A stretch of DNA of 23,802 nt from positions 1 to 23,802 of the forward strand of contig JAJDVB010000009.1 of assembly GCA_022826345.1 (NCBI GenBank). Reading direction: 5' to 3'. A model generated the notes under the pieces. It was given only the letters and a program-made list of their open reading frames with translations. It ran no database searches and was not told the DNA's origin. Shown here piece by piece: positions 7,664 to 13,608 of the stretch. This DNA comes from Alphaproteobacteria bacterium. GTDB lineage: Bacteria > Pseudomonadota > Alphaproteobacteria > UBA828. Each line of letters begins with the position of its first letter. The first letter of the stretch is position 1. The position numbers and the translations under genes were made by a program.

Positions 7664-8576
7664 CCCGTTCCTTGAACGCCCTGGTCGGCACCAGCCCTTG
7701 CGGCCGGGCCAGCAGGATCACCACCACCAGGCCGAACACGAAGGCGTCGCGGAAGCCCCGCATGCCCTCGGGCAGGATCGCGATCAGCACGGTCGAGAAG
7801 ATGCCCACCACGTAGCCGCCGACCACGGCACCGATGAGGCTGCCCATGCCGCCGATCACCGTGGCGATGAAGGCGTAGAGCATCAGGAAGACGCCGCCGC
7901 GGAAGCTCAGGATGCCGGTCTGCGTGTGGTACATCAGCGCCATGATGCCGGCGAGCGCGCCCGAGATGACGAAGGCGAGCGCGATCACCCGGGTCGCGTT
8001 GACGCCGAGCATCCGCGCCATCCTGAAGTCCTCGGCCGCCGCCCGCATCTCGACGCCGATCGGCGTCCGCCTGAGGAAGATCGTGAGCAGGATCAGCAGG
8101 ATCCAGGTCACGGCCACGATCACGAGCTGCAGGATCGGCACCTGCACCTTGTCCGAAAGCGGGATCACGCCGGTGAGCTCCGGCCAGAGGCCCACCGCCT
8201 TGGGCCGCCCGCTGTAGATCATGATGATGAGGTTCTGGATCGAGAAGCTGAGCGCCACGGAGGCGATCATCAGCACCGCCGGCGGCGCCGTCTGAATGTG
8301 CCGGAAGAGCAGGAAGTAGGAGGCGAGCGCCCAAACGATCACCACGCCAACCACGCAGATGACCAGCGCCACCGGGTGAAAGTCGAGAATCAGCGGGACC
8401 GCGACGACCGCCGTGGCCGGCACGATCAACGAGAACCCGCCGATGGTGATGAAGTCGCCGTGGGCGAAATTGATGAGCCGGAGCACGCCGAAGAGCAGCC
8501 CGATGCCCAGCGCGCCAAGCGCGTAGAAGCTGCCGAGGCTCAGGCTGGAAATGATGACCTGGACGACGACTTCCAT
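7659..8576 (-). CDS. livH: Branched-chain amino acid-type ABC transporter permease LivH
   Basis: 305 aa with about eight hydrophobic membrane segments. Family marks seen: the early NFAHGDF motif (36-42), the cytoplasmic EAA-type loop EMRAAAEDFRMARMLGVN (176-193) that docks with the ATPases, and the usual end LLARPQGLVPTRAFKERV. It forms half of the inner-membrane channel for amino acids or related amides; the other half, LivM, is needed for the usual LivHM dimer. Its ATG overlaps the livF stop (TGATG at 8574-8578), so translation is coupled. It is the last gene of livG-livF-livH. No livM follows: the sequence passes directly into the mobile-region gap. Length and both ends look intact. Confidence 0.92.
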   Translation of the reverse strand: MEVVVQVIISSLSLGSFYALGALGIGLLFGVLRLINFAHGDFITIGGFSLIVPATAVVAVPLILDFHPVALVICVVGVVIVWALASYFLLFRHIQTAPPAVLMIASVALSFSIQNLIIMIYSGRPKAVGLWPELTGVIPLSDKVQVPILQLVIVAVTWILLILLTIFLRRTPIGVEMRAAAEDFRMARMLGVNATRVIALAFVISGALAGIMALMYHTQTGILSFRGGVFLMLYAFIATVIGGMGSLIGAVVGGYVVGIFSTVLIAILPEGMRGFRDAFVFGLVVVILLARPQGLVPTRAFKERV

Positions 8577-9322
8577 CAGAAGGTCGCCTCGCCCGCGTGC
8601 TCCACCCCTTCGGTGAAGCCGAAGTAGGCCTGGCGCACCTTCTCGCCGTCCTGCAGGTCCGCGGCGTCGCCTTCGAGCTGAATCTCGCCGCTGCGCAGCA
8701 CGTAGATGCGGTCTGCCGCCTTGATCGCCCGCTCCGAGCTCTGCTCGACGATCAGCAGCGTGAGCCCGCGCGATTCCCTCAGCTCAAGCAACACCTCGTA
8801 GACCCGGTCCACCAGGTTGGGCGCAAGCCCAAGCGAGGGCTCGTCGATGGTCATGATTCTGGGGTTGGTCAGCAGCGCCCGGCCGATCACCAGCATCTGC
8901 TGCTCGCCGCCGGAAAGCTTGCCTGCGGCCCCCCTGCGCCGCTCCGCCAGAACCGGGAAGAGTTCCAGCACCCGCTTGAAGTCGGCCTCGACTTCGGCGC
9001 GGTCGCGGCGCATCCGGGTGCCGAGCCGCAGGTTCTCTTCGACGCTCAGCGTGGTGAAGACGTGCCGGCCTTCCGGCACCTGGGAGATGCCGCGCCGTGC
9101 CACCGCCTCCGGCGTGAGGCCCACGATGGACTGGCCGTCGAAGGTGATCGCACCCTGGGACGGCCGCAGCACGCCCGAGATGGTGAGCAGCGTCGTCGAC
9201 TTGCCGGCGCCGTTGGGGCCGACGACACAGACGATCTCGCCCTCGCTGACGCCGACGGAGACGCCGCGCACCGCCGGGACCCGGCCATAGTGCACGTAGA
9301 TGTCCTCGACAGAGAGCAGCAT
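8576..9322 (-). CDS. livF: Branched-chain amino acid-type ABC transporter ATPase LivF
   Basis: 248 aa from ATG 9322 (MLLSVEDIYVHYGRVPAVRG), the usual LivF start. The open frame runs further upstream, but that part overlaps livG. Walker A is GPNGAGKST (35-43), Q-loop Q81, signature LSGGEQQ (136-142), and Walker B IMTIDE (156-161). LLIVEQ follows, with Gln where many ABC ATPases have the switch His; this is normal for LivF. It pairs with LivG to power the LivH-containing permease on the cytoplasmic face. The start is six bases past the livG stop and the stop overlaps livH. All catalytic motifs are intact. Confidence 0.93.
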   Translation of the reverse strand: MLLSVEDIYVHYGRVPAVRGVSVGVSEGEIVCVVGPNGAGKSTTLLTISGVLRPSQGAITFDGQSIVGLTPEAVARRGISQVPEGRHVFTTLSVEENLRLGTRMRRDRAEVEADFKRVLELFPVLAERRRGAAGKLSGGEQQMLVIGRALLTNPRIMTIDEPSLGLAPNLVDRVYEVLLELRESRGLTLLIVEQSSERAIKAADRIYVLRSGEIQLEGDAADLQDGEKVRQAYFGFTEGVEHAGEATF

Positions 9323-9327
9323 CCGCG

Positions 9328-10083
9328 TCACTCGTGGCCGAGGTAGGCGGCGATGACCGCCTCGTTGCTCTGCACCTCGGCAGGCGTGCCGCGCGCGATG
9401 GTGCGGCCGCTGTCGAGCACATGGATTCGCTCGCAGACTCCCATGATGACCCGCATGTTGTGCTCGATCAGCAGCACACCGCAGCCGAAGCGCTCCGGTA
9501 TCTCGCGCACAAGGTGCATCACGTCGTCGCATTCGAGGTCGGACATCCCGGCCGCAGGCTCGTCCAGCAGGACAAACGTGGGGTTCATCGCCAGCGCGCG
9601 GGCGATGCCGACCCGGCGCTCATCGGTATAGGGCAGCACGCCGGCCGGGTCCTGAGCCTGATCGGCGAGGCCGATCCACTCCAGGATCTCCATCGCCTGC
9701 GCGTGCGCCTTGCGGCGGGAGAGGCCGAGGCTTACGCCTGCGACCTCGACGTTCTCGCTCACCGGCATGTCGCGGAAGAGGCGCCCAGCCTGAAAGGTGC
9801 GGGCCACGCCATGGCGTCTGATCCAGTGGGGCGTGAGCCTGGAGATCACCTTGCCGCCGAGCAGCACCTCGCCGGCAGCGGGGACCTGGAAACCTGTCAT
9901 GGCGTTGACGAGCGTTGTCTTGCCGGCGCCGTTGGGCCCGATGAGGCCGAGGATCTCGCCCTGGTGCAGGGTCTCGTCCACGCTGTCGACAGCAGTAAGG
10001 CCTTCGAAGCGGACCGTGACGCTGCGCGCTTCCAGCGTATGGCCGTTCTGCGCTTCCGCCTTGGATCCGGCGTCTTCTGACAC
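9328..10083 (-). CDS. livG: Branched-chain amino acid-type ABC transporter ATPase LivG
   Basis: 251 aa from GTG 10083, chosen because GGGGAG lies six bases upstream. An ATG at 10155 would add 24 Arg/Gly/Pro-rich residues that look non-coding. Walker A is GPNGAGKTT (49-57), the Q-loop is in RTFQ (95-98), Walker B is FVLLDEP (170-176), and the switch His is in LLIEHNM. The signature reads LPYTDERRVGIARAL (150-164), where LivG proteins usually read L-x-Y-G-x-Q-R-R: Thr replaces the nucleotide-contacting Gly and Glu the Gln. This is unusual and could lower activity. First gene of the livGFH operon, divergent from livK. Confidence 0.9.
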   Translation of the reverse strand: MSEDAGSKAEAQNGHTLEARSVTVRFEGLTAVDSVDETLHQGEILGLIGPNGAGKTTLVNAMTGFQVPAAGEVLLGGKVISRLTPHWIRRHGVARTFQAGRLFRDMPVSENVEVAGVSLGLSRRKAHAQAMEILEWIGLADQAQDPAGVLPYTDERRVGIARALAMNPTFVLLDEPAAGMSDLECDDVMHLVREIPERFGCGVLLIEHNMRVIMGVCERIHVLDSGRTIARGTPAEVQSNEAVIAAYLGHE

Positions 10084-10172
10084 CAGCCGCTCCCCGTTGC
10101 CCAAACCATCCCGCGCGCCGCCGCGCGGACGATGCGGCCGCACGGGCGCCCGCACAGCCGCAGTCCCCTCGT

Positions 10173-10201
10173 TAGCTACCGAACGCCGGGATGCGAATCA
10201 A
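10173..10201 (-). promoter_or_regulatory. Possible promoter of livGFH
   Basis: On the minus strand TTGATT (10201-10196) and TAGCTA (10178-10173) are 17 bases apart. Transcription would start near 10166, about 80 bases before the GTG start of livG. The match is moderate and other starts are possible. Confidence 0.3.
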
Positions 10202-10245
10202 CGGGGAATTCGCATGGTTTGCTCGATGGAACTCGCGGAAATCAC

Positions 10246-10317
10246 TTGACAATGCCATCGGACCTGTTTTTGGCCTTTCAATCGGGCTTGCAAAAGCCGA
10301 CGCCGCATTGACAATGC
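10246..10317. repeat. Direct repeat TTGACAATGC upstream of livK; second copy palindromic
   Basis: TTGACAATGC occurs at 10246-10255 and again at 10308-10317, starts 62 bases apart. The second copy is part of a 13-base palindrome GCATTG-A-CAATGC (10305-10317). Each copy contains TTGACA, but no good -10 hexamer follows at 16-18 bases. Position in the divergent livK/livG control region makes an operator plausible; no regulator gene is adjacent. Confidence 0.35.
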
Positions 10318-10325
10318 GTCGGCTT
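10294..10325 (+). promoter_or_regulatory. Bulged stem-loop in the livK leader
   Basis: AAGCCGACG (10294-10302) pairs with CGTCGGCTT (10317-10325), and CATT (10306-10309) with AATG (10313-10316): 13 pairs with a three-base bulge (CCG) and a GAC loop. It lies 66 bases before the livK start and includes the second TTGACAATGC copy. There is no T-tract. If transcribed it would be a strong leader structure. Confidence 0.45.
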
Positions 10326-10329
10326 AAGG

Positions 10330-10348
10330 GCTCGGCATCCCGCCGAGC
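10330..10348 (+). promoter_or_regulatory. Second stem-loop in the livK leader
   Basis: GCTCGGC (10330-10336), loop ATCCC, GCCGAGC (10342-10348): seven perfect pairs directly after the bulged stem. A small TGGCA-TG-TGCCA repeat (10352-10363) follows, then the ribosome site GGGAGG before ATG 10392. The series of hairpins suggests leader-based control, but no riboswitch class is recognised. Confidence 0.35.
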
Positions 10349-10391
10349 GCTTGGCATGTGCCATTGGACATTCAGAGGGAGGTCACTTCGG

Positions 10392-11609
10392 ATGAGAAAA
10401 CTTGCATCAATCGCTGCGGCCGGCGCACTCGCGCTGGGCGCGGTATCGGCCGCGCCGGCGGTGGCGGACGACCACGAGGTCGTCTTCGGCTTCGCCGCGT
10501 CGTATTCGGGCTGGATGCAGGCCTATAGCGGGCCCTCGACCAACGCCGCGCTGATCGCGATCGACGACTGGAACGCCAAGGGTGGCCTCCTCGGCAAGCA
10601 GATCAGGCCGGTCTTCGCCGACGCCAAGACCGAGCGCGCGGAAGGCGCCAAGGCCGGAATCTCCGTCATCAACGATGGCGCGATCGCCATGGCGGTGGAT
10701 TGCGACTACGACTTCGGCGCGCCCGCCGCGCTGCAGGCGCAGAACGCAGGCCTGATTTCAATCTTCCTGTGTGCGGAGAGTGTGCTCGCCGGCATCCAGG
10801 GCATCGGCAAGTACTCGTTCTCGAGCTCGATCCTTGCCGCGGTGCAGGGTGCCACGATCGCCGAGTGGGGCTACAAGGTGAAGGGCTGGCGCACGGCCTA
10901 CATCCTTCTCGACGACATCCTCGAGTACAACAAGGGCATCTGCTACGGCTTCGACTGGATGTGGCGTGAGGTGCTCGGCGGCGAGGTCGTCGGCCACGAC
11001 GTCTACCAGAACGACGATCCCAGCATCCAGGCGCAGGTGGACCGCATCAGGGCGCTGCCAGAGGAGCCCGACATCATTGAGAACTGCAGCTACATCCCCG
11101 GTGGGGCGAGCGCGATCAAGCAGATCCGCGCGGCCGGTATCACCGCTCCCATCGGCGGCGGCAGTTCCATGACGGGCATCTACTGGCAGGATTCGGTGCC
11201 CGGTCTCTCCGGCCACTTCGTGCCCGAGCAGGCCTCGATCTATGGCGACGATCCGCGCCCGGAGGTGCAGGAGTTCCTCAAGAAGTACGAGGCCAAGTTC
11301 GGTGAGCCGGTGAACAACCAGTACGCCTTCCCCGGCTACGTGGTCTTCGAGATGTGGGCCAAGGCCGTCGAGAAGGCCGGCACCTTCGATTCCGACGCCG
11401 TGGTCGAGGTGCTGGAGAGCTTCCGCGAGGAGCCGGTGCTGGTGGGCACGCGGACCTTCACGGACCAGCTCCACCACCAGAACTTCGCGCCCTATCTCAT
11501 CATCGAGACCACCAACAATCAGCCGGCGGTCGTGGACTCCTGGACCATTTCGGAGCCGGTGCCCATGGACGTGCTGTTCGGCAAGCGTTACGAGTACATC
11601 GCTCGCTGA
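10392..11609 (+). CDS. Periplasmic substrate-binding protein of the LivFGH-type transporter
   Basis: 405 aa from ATG 10392, preceded by GGGAGG at good distance; the open frame continues upstream without coding character. A clear Sec signal peptide (MRKLASIAAAGALALGAVSAAPAVA, cut after AVA, about residue 25) leads to a mature periplasmic protein of the Peripla_BP_6 / Leu-Ile-Val-binding fold. Typical parts seen: AALIAIDDWNAKGGLLGKQI after the first strand, and FLKKYEAKFGEPVNNQYAF near the C-terminal lobe. It delivers its ligand to the LivH permease. Ligands in this family range over branched-chain amino acids, amides and urea, so the substrate cannot be read from sequence. It is divergent from livGFH and ends before a strong terminator. 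Confidence 0.9.
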   Translation: MRKLASIAAAGALALGAVSAAPAVADDHEVVFGFAASYSGWMQAYSGPSTNAALIAIDDWNAKGGLLGKQIRPVFADAKTERAEGAKAGISVINDGAIAMAVDCDYDFGAPAALQAQNAGLISIFLCAESVLAGIQGIGKYSFSSSILAAVQGATIAEWGYKVKGWRTAYILLDDILEYNKGICYGFDWMWREVLGGEVVGHDVYQNDDPSIQAQVDRIRALPEEPDIIENCSYIPGGASAIKQIRAAGITAPIGGGSSMTGIYWQDSVPGLSGHFVPEQASIYGDDPRPEVQEFLKKYEAKFGEPVNNQYAFPGYVVFEMWAKAVEKAGTFDSDAVVEVLESFREEPVLVGTRTFTDQLHHQNFAPYLIIETTNNQPAVVDSWTISEPVPMDVLFGKRYEYIAR

Positions 11610-11658
11610 ACGAGCGTGGAACGATAGCGCCCGCTAGTCGGGTGTAACGACGGGAGGA

Positions 11659-11682
11659 GGCTGCGGCGTCAGCGCCGCAGCC
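11659..11682 (+). other. Perfect 10-bp stem-loop after the binding-protein gene
   Basis: GGCTGCGGCG (11659-11668), loop TCAG, CGCCGCAGCC (11673-11682). No T-run follows. Hairpins of this kind behind binding-protein genes often protect the mRNA 3' end from exonucleases; that role is inferred here. The true terminator lies just beyond. Confidence 0.55.
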
Positions 11683-11703
11683 ACGCCCTTCCGCGTTGAG
11701 ACC

Positions 11704-11736
11704 AACGCCCCGTCCGGGCAACCGGGCGGGGCGTTT
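11704..11736 (+). terminator. Strong intrinsic terminator of the liv binding-protein gene
   Basis: AACGCCCCGTCCGG (11704-11717), short loop GCAA, CCGGGCGGGGCGTT (11722-11735): fourteen pairs with one G-T pair, then TTTCATT. It lies 94 bases past the stop codon and ends the livK transcript. Confidence 0.8.
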
Positions 11737-11756
11737 CATTGCCGGGGCTTCAACCG

Positions 11757-11822
11757 TTTGTTGGTCACATTTCTGCAAAAGTGTCCAACAAGCGAGTTTG
11801 TCGGCCACAGGTGACCGACAAA
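11757..11822. repeat. Four-copy inverted motif array TTTGTYGGNCAC
   Basis: Four copies in alternating orientation: TTTGTTGGTCAC (11757-11768, plus), GTGTCCAACAA (11781-11791, minus, one base shorter match), TTTGTCGGCCAC (11797-11808, plus), GTGACCGACAAA (11811-11822, minus). The first pair encloses 12 bases and the second pair only two, forming a 28-base near-perfect palindrome. This may be an operator array for the downstream gene or a remnant of insertion-sequence ends, since multiple TG...CA repeats of this style occur at IS21-type termini. It is not explained by any gene here. Confidence 0.55.
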
Positions 11823-11974
11823 CGGAGTTCTTCCGCCGCTGCTTTGTGCGCGCGGGATGCTGCTGCGATATCGGTTGGGGACGGGCACAATGAAATGTGA
11901 TGAGACACTTGGTTGTCACCCCCGCCCCGCTTTGCAATGATCGGTGCGAGCCGGGCGGCGCAAGGATTGGTGTG

Positions 11975-12556
11975 ATGGACAGTGGCGGCGAGCACGGCGC
12001 GGGGCCCTACCTGGAGGGGCAGCTGCTGGTCGCCATGCCGACGATGGCGGACCCGCGCTTCGCGCACACCGTCATCTACATGTGCGCCCATTCGGAAGAC
12101 GGCGCAATGGGCCTCGTTGTCAACAAGCTCCTCGAATCGCTCAGCTTCTCGGACCTGCTCGAGCAGCTCGAAATCGAGCCCGCGCACGAGAGCAAGCCCA
12201 TCCCGGTGCATTTCGGCGGCCCGGTGGAGGCTGCACGCGGCTTCGTCCTCCACTCCACCGACTACACCCACGAAGCCACCATGCAGGTGGACGACGGCTT
12301 CGCGCTCACCGCCACCATCGACGTGCTGAAGGCCATGGCAGAGGGCCGCGGGCCGCGCCTCAGCATGCTGGCGCTGGGCTATGCGGGCTGGGCGCCGGGC
12401 CAGCTCGACCGCGAGATTCAGGAGAACGGCTGGCTCACCGTACCGGCGGACGAAGAGCTGGTCTTCGACGAGGCCCAGGACGCCAAGTGGGAGCGCGCCG
12501 TCGGCCGCCTCGGCATCGACCCCGGCAACCTCTCGGGCTTCGCCGGCCGGGCTTAG
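11975..12556 (+). CDS. yqgE: YqgE/AlgH family protein (UPF0301)
   Basis: 193 aa from ATG 11975, which has AAGGA at proper distance. A GTG at 11897 would add 26 residues without family similarity. Family marks: YLEGQLLVAMPTMADPRFAHTVIYMCAHSEDGAMGLVVNK (N-terminal half, shown by the MP-x-M-x-DPRF and G-A-M-G-L-V-V-N-K cores), then the PVHFGGPVE loop and LALGYAGWAPGQLDREI. YqgE/AlgH proteins are small cytoplasmic alpha/beta proteins. They were once named transcription regulators in Pseudomonas but have no firm biochemical role. The gene stands alone between the liv terminator region and a convergent operon. Length is as usual for the family (about 185-200 aa). Confidence 0.92.
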   Translation: MDSGGEHGAGPYLEGQLLVAMPTMADPRFAHTVIYMCAHSEDGAMGLVVNKLLESLSFSDLLEQLEIEPAHESKPIPVHFGGPVEAARGFVLHSTDYTHEATMQVDDGFALTATIDVLKAMAEGRGPRLSMLALGYAGWAPGQLDREIQENGWLTVPADEELVFDEAQDAKWERAVGRLGIDPGNLSGFAGRA

Positions 12557-12557
12557 C

Positions 12558-12593
12558 GCGTTTCCGTTTCTCACGGAAATGCTCCAGCATTTT
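12558..12593 (+). terminator. Overlapping stem-loops, probable yqgE terminator
   Basis: Just after the stop two folds compete for the same bases: GCGTTTCCGT (12558-12567) with ACGGAAATGC (12573-12582, one G-T pair), or AAATGC (12577-12582), loop TCCA, GCATTT (12587-12592) followed by TTTA. The second has the form of a short intrinsic terminator. Forming the first would prevent the second. Confidence 0.5.
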
Positions 12594-12721
12594 ATCGCTC
12601 ACGGCAGCCGGCCTACGGCCGGCGCCTCCGCGAGGGCGCCGCGGGAGCGGCGGGCCGCGGTTGCGGCCTGTCGCGTGTCCGTCAAAGCCGGACGCGCTCC
12701 AGCCGAGACTTCCCGCCGCGC
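12594..12721. other. Hairpin-rich gap between convergent genes
   Basis: A GC-rich stretch between yqgE and the acetyltransferase gene, with no open gene. It has GCCGGCC-TAC-GGCCGGC (12607-12623), seven perfect pairs, and a GTCCG/CGGAC pair near 12677-12693. These could end transcription from either side, or be degenerate extragenic repeats. Confidence 0.4.
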
Positions 12722-13306
12722 TCACGGTCTGCGCGGCGCGATCGTCGCGTAGAGCAGGTGATCCTGCCACTCGCCGGCGATCTTGAGGTAGGCGCGCGCG
12801 TACCCCTCGCAGCGGAATCCGGTCTTCTCCAGCAGCTTCCGGCTCGCGGTGTTCTTGGGCATGCACGCGGCCTCGACCCGGTGCAGGCCGAGGGGCCCGA
12901 AGCAATGGCCGAGCAGGCCGGTGAGCGCCTCGCTCATGTGGCCCTCGCGCGCATGGGGGCGGCCGATCCAGTAGCCGACGCTGCATGACTGCGCGGCGCC
13001 GCGCTGCACGTTGCTCAGCGTCATCCCGCCGAGTAGCGCGTCGTCCTTCCGGCGAAACAGGAAGAAGGCGTAGCCCAGATCGTCCTGACCGTCGCGCAGC
13101 TGGCGGCGGATGCGCCGGCGGAAGGCGCTGCGGGTCAGCGCGTCGCTGGGCCAGATCGGCTCCCAGGGGCTGAGGAACTCCCGCGAGAGCGCCCTGAGCT
13201 CGGCCCAGGCCCGCCAGTCGCGCATCTGCGGCGGCCGGAGGTAGAGCAACCGCGTCTCCATCGTCGCCTCGCGGGCCGAGTCCTGGGCGGGGCGGAGGAA
13301 TGCCAT
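12722..13306 (-). CDS. GNAT-family N-acetyltransferase, RimJ/RimL type
   Basis: 194 aa from ATG 13306. An inner ATG at 13261 (METRLLYLRPPQMRDW) fits the common RimJ-type start and has a GAGG nearby, so the true protein may be 179 aa. The fold is shown by LRPPQMRDWRAWAELR at the start, the strand GYAFFLFRRKDDALLGGMTL, SVGYWIGRPHAREGHMSEAL covering the acetyl-CoA-binding region (R/Q-x-x-G-x-G/A variant), and the ending HRVEAACMPKNTASRKLLEKTGFRCEG, a strong RimJ/RimL signature. It transfers acetyl groups from acetyl-CoA to an amine, often a protein N-terminus; the substrate is unknown. TGATG overlap with tusA makes it the last gene of the thrC operon. Confidence 0.88.
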   Translation of the reverse strand: MAFLRPAQDSAREATMETRLLYLRPPQMRDWRAWAELRALSREFLSPWEPIWPSDALTRSAFRRRIRRQLRDGQDDLGYAFFLFRRKDDALLGGMTLSNVQRGAAQSCSVGYWIGRPHAREGHMSEALTGLLGHCFGPLGLHRVEAACMPKNTASRKLLEKTGFRCEGYARAYLKIAGEWQDHLLYATIAPRRP

Positions 13307-13608
13307 CAGCCGGGCACCCTGATCCTGAATGCGTAGGTGCCGGCGTCCTCATGCCAACCCAGCAGCTCGAACGGCGTGGTCTCGCAGAAGTGCTTGAAGT
13401 CGATCACCGCGGCCGGGTCGGTTGCGAGTACCTCCAGCGTCGCGCCGGGGGCGAGGCGCTTGAGCGCCTTGCGCGCCTTGAGCACCGGCAGCGGGCACAT
13501 CAGGCCGCGCACGTCGAGGGTCTCGGCCGCGTCCGGCGGGACATTGGTCACCGCGGCGTCCGGCGGCCGCCCGGCCGGCTCAGGCGAAGCGGGCGGCGAT
13601 CGAGTCAT
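13306..13608 (-). CDS. TusA-like sulfurtransferase / sulfur-carrier protein
   Basis: 100 aa from ATG 13608, preceded by GGGAGG. A GTG at 13551 is a second possible start and would avoid the overlap. The core LDVRGLMCPLPVLKARKAL (31-49) holds the C-P-x-P motif (Cys38, Pro39, Pro41) of TusA/SirA/YeeD proteins. The cysteine carries persulfide sulfur, for example to tRNA thiolation or sulfur oxidation. The first 25 residues are Pro/Ala-rich and extra to the family. The gene overlaps the end of the M16 peptidase gene by 29 bases and the start of the acetyltransferase gene by TGATG. Its partner cannot be read from context. Family is sure; the pathway is not. Confidence 0.85.
   Translation of the reverse strand: MTRSPPASPEPAGRPPDAAVTNVPPDAAETLDVRGLMCPLPVLKARKALKRLAPGATLEVLATDPAAVIDFKHFCETTPFELLGWHEDAGTYAFRIRVPG

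Noticed and set aside
9323..9532. Upstream extension of livF
   Set aside because: It overlaps livG in another frame and lacks similarity to LivF; ATG 9322 gives the normal start.
10191..10391. 67-codon upstream extension of the liv binding protein
   Set aside because: ATG 10392 has a strong ribosome site and begins a perfect signal peptide; the upstream part contains hairpins and promoter-like repeats.
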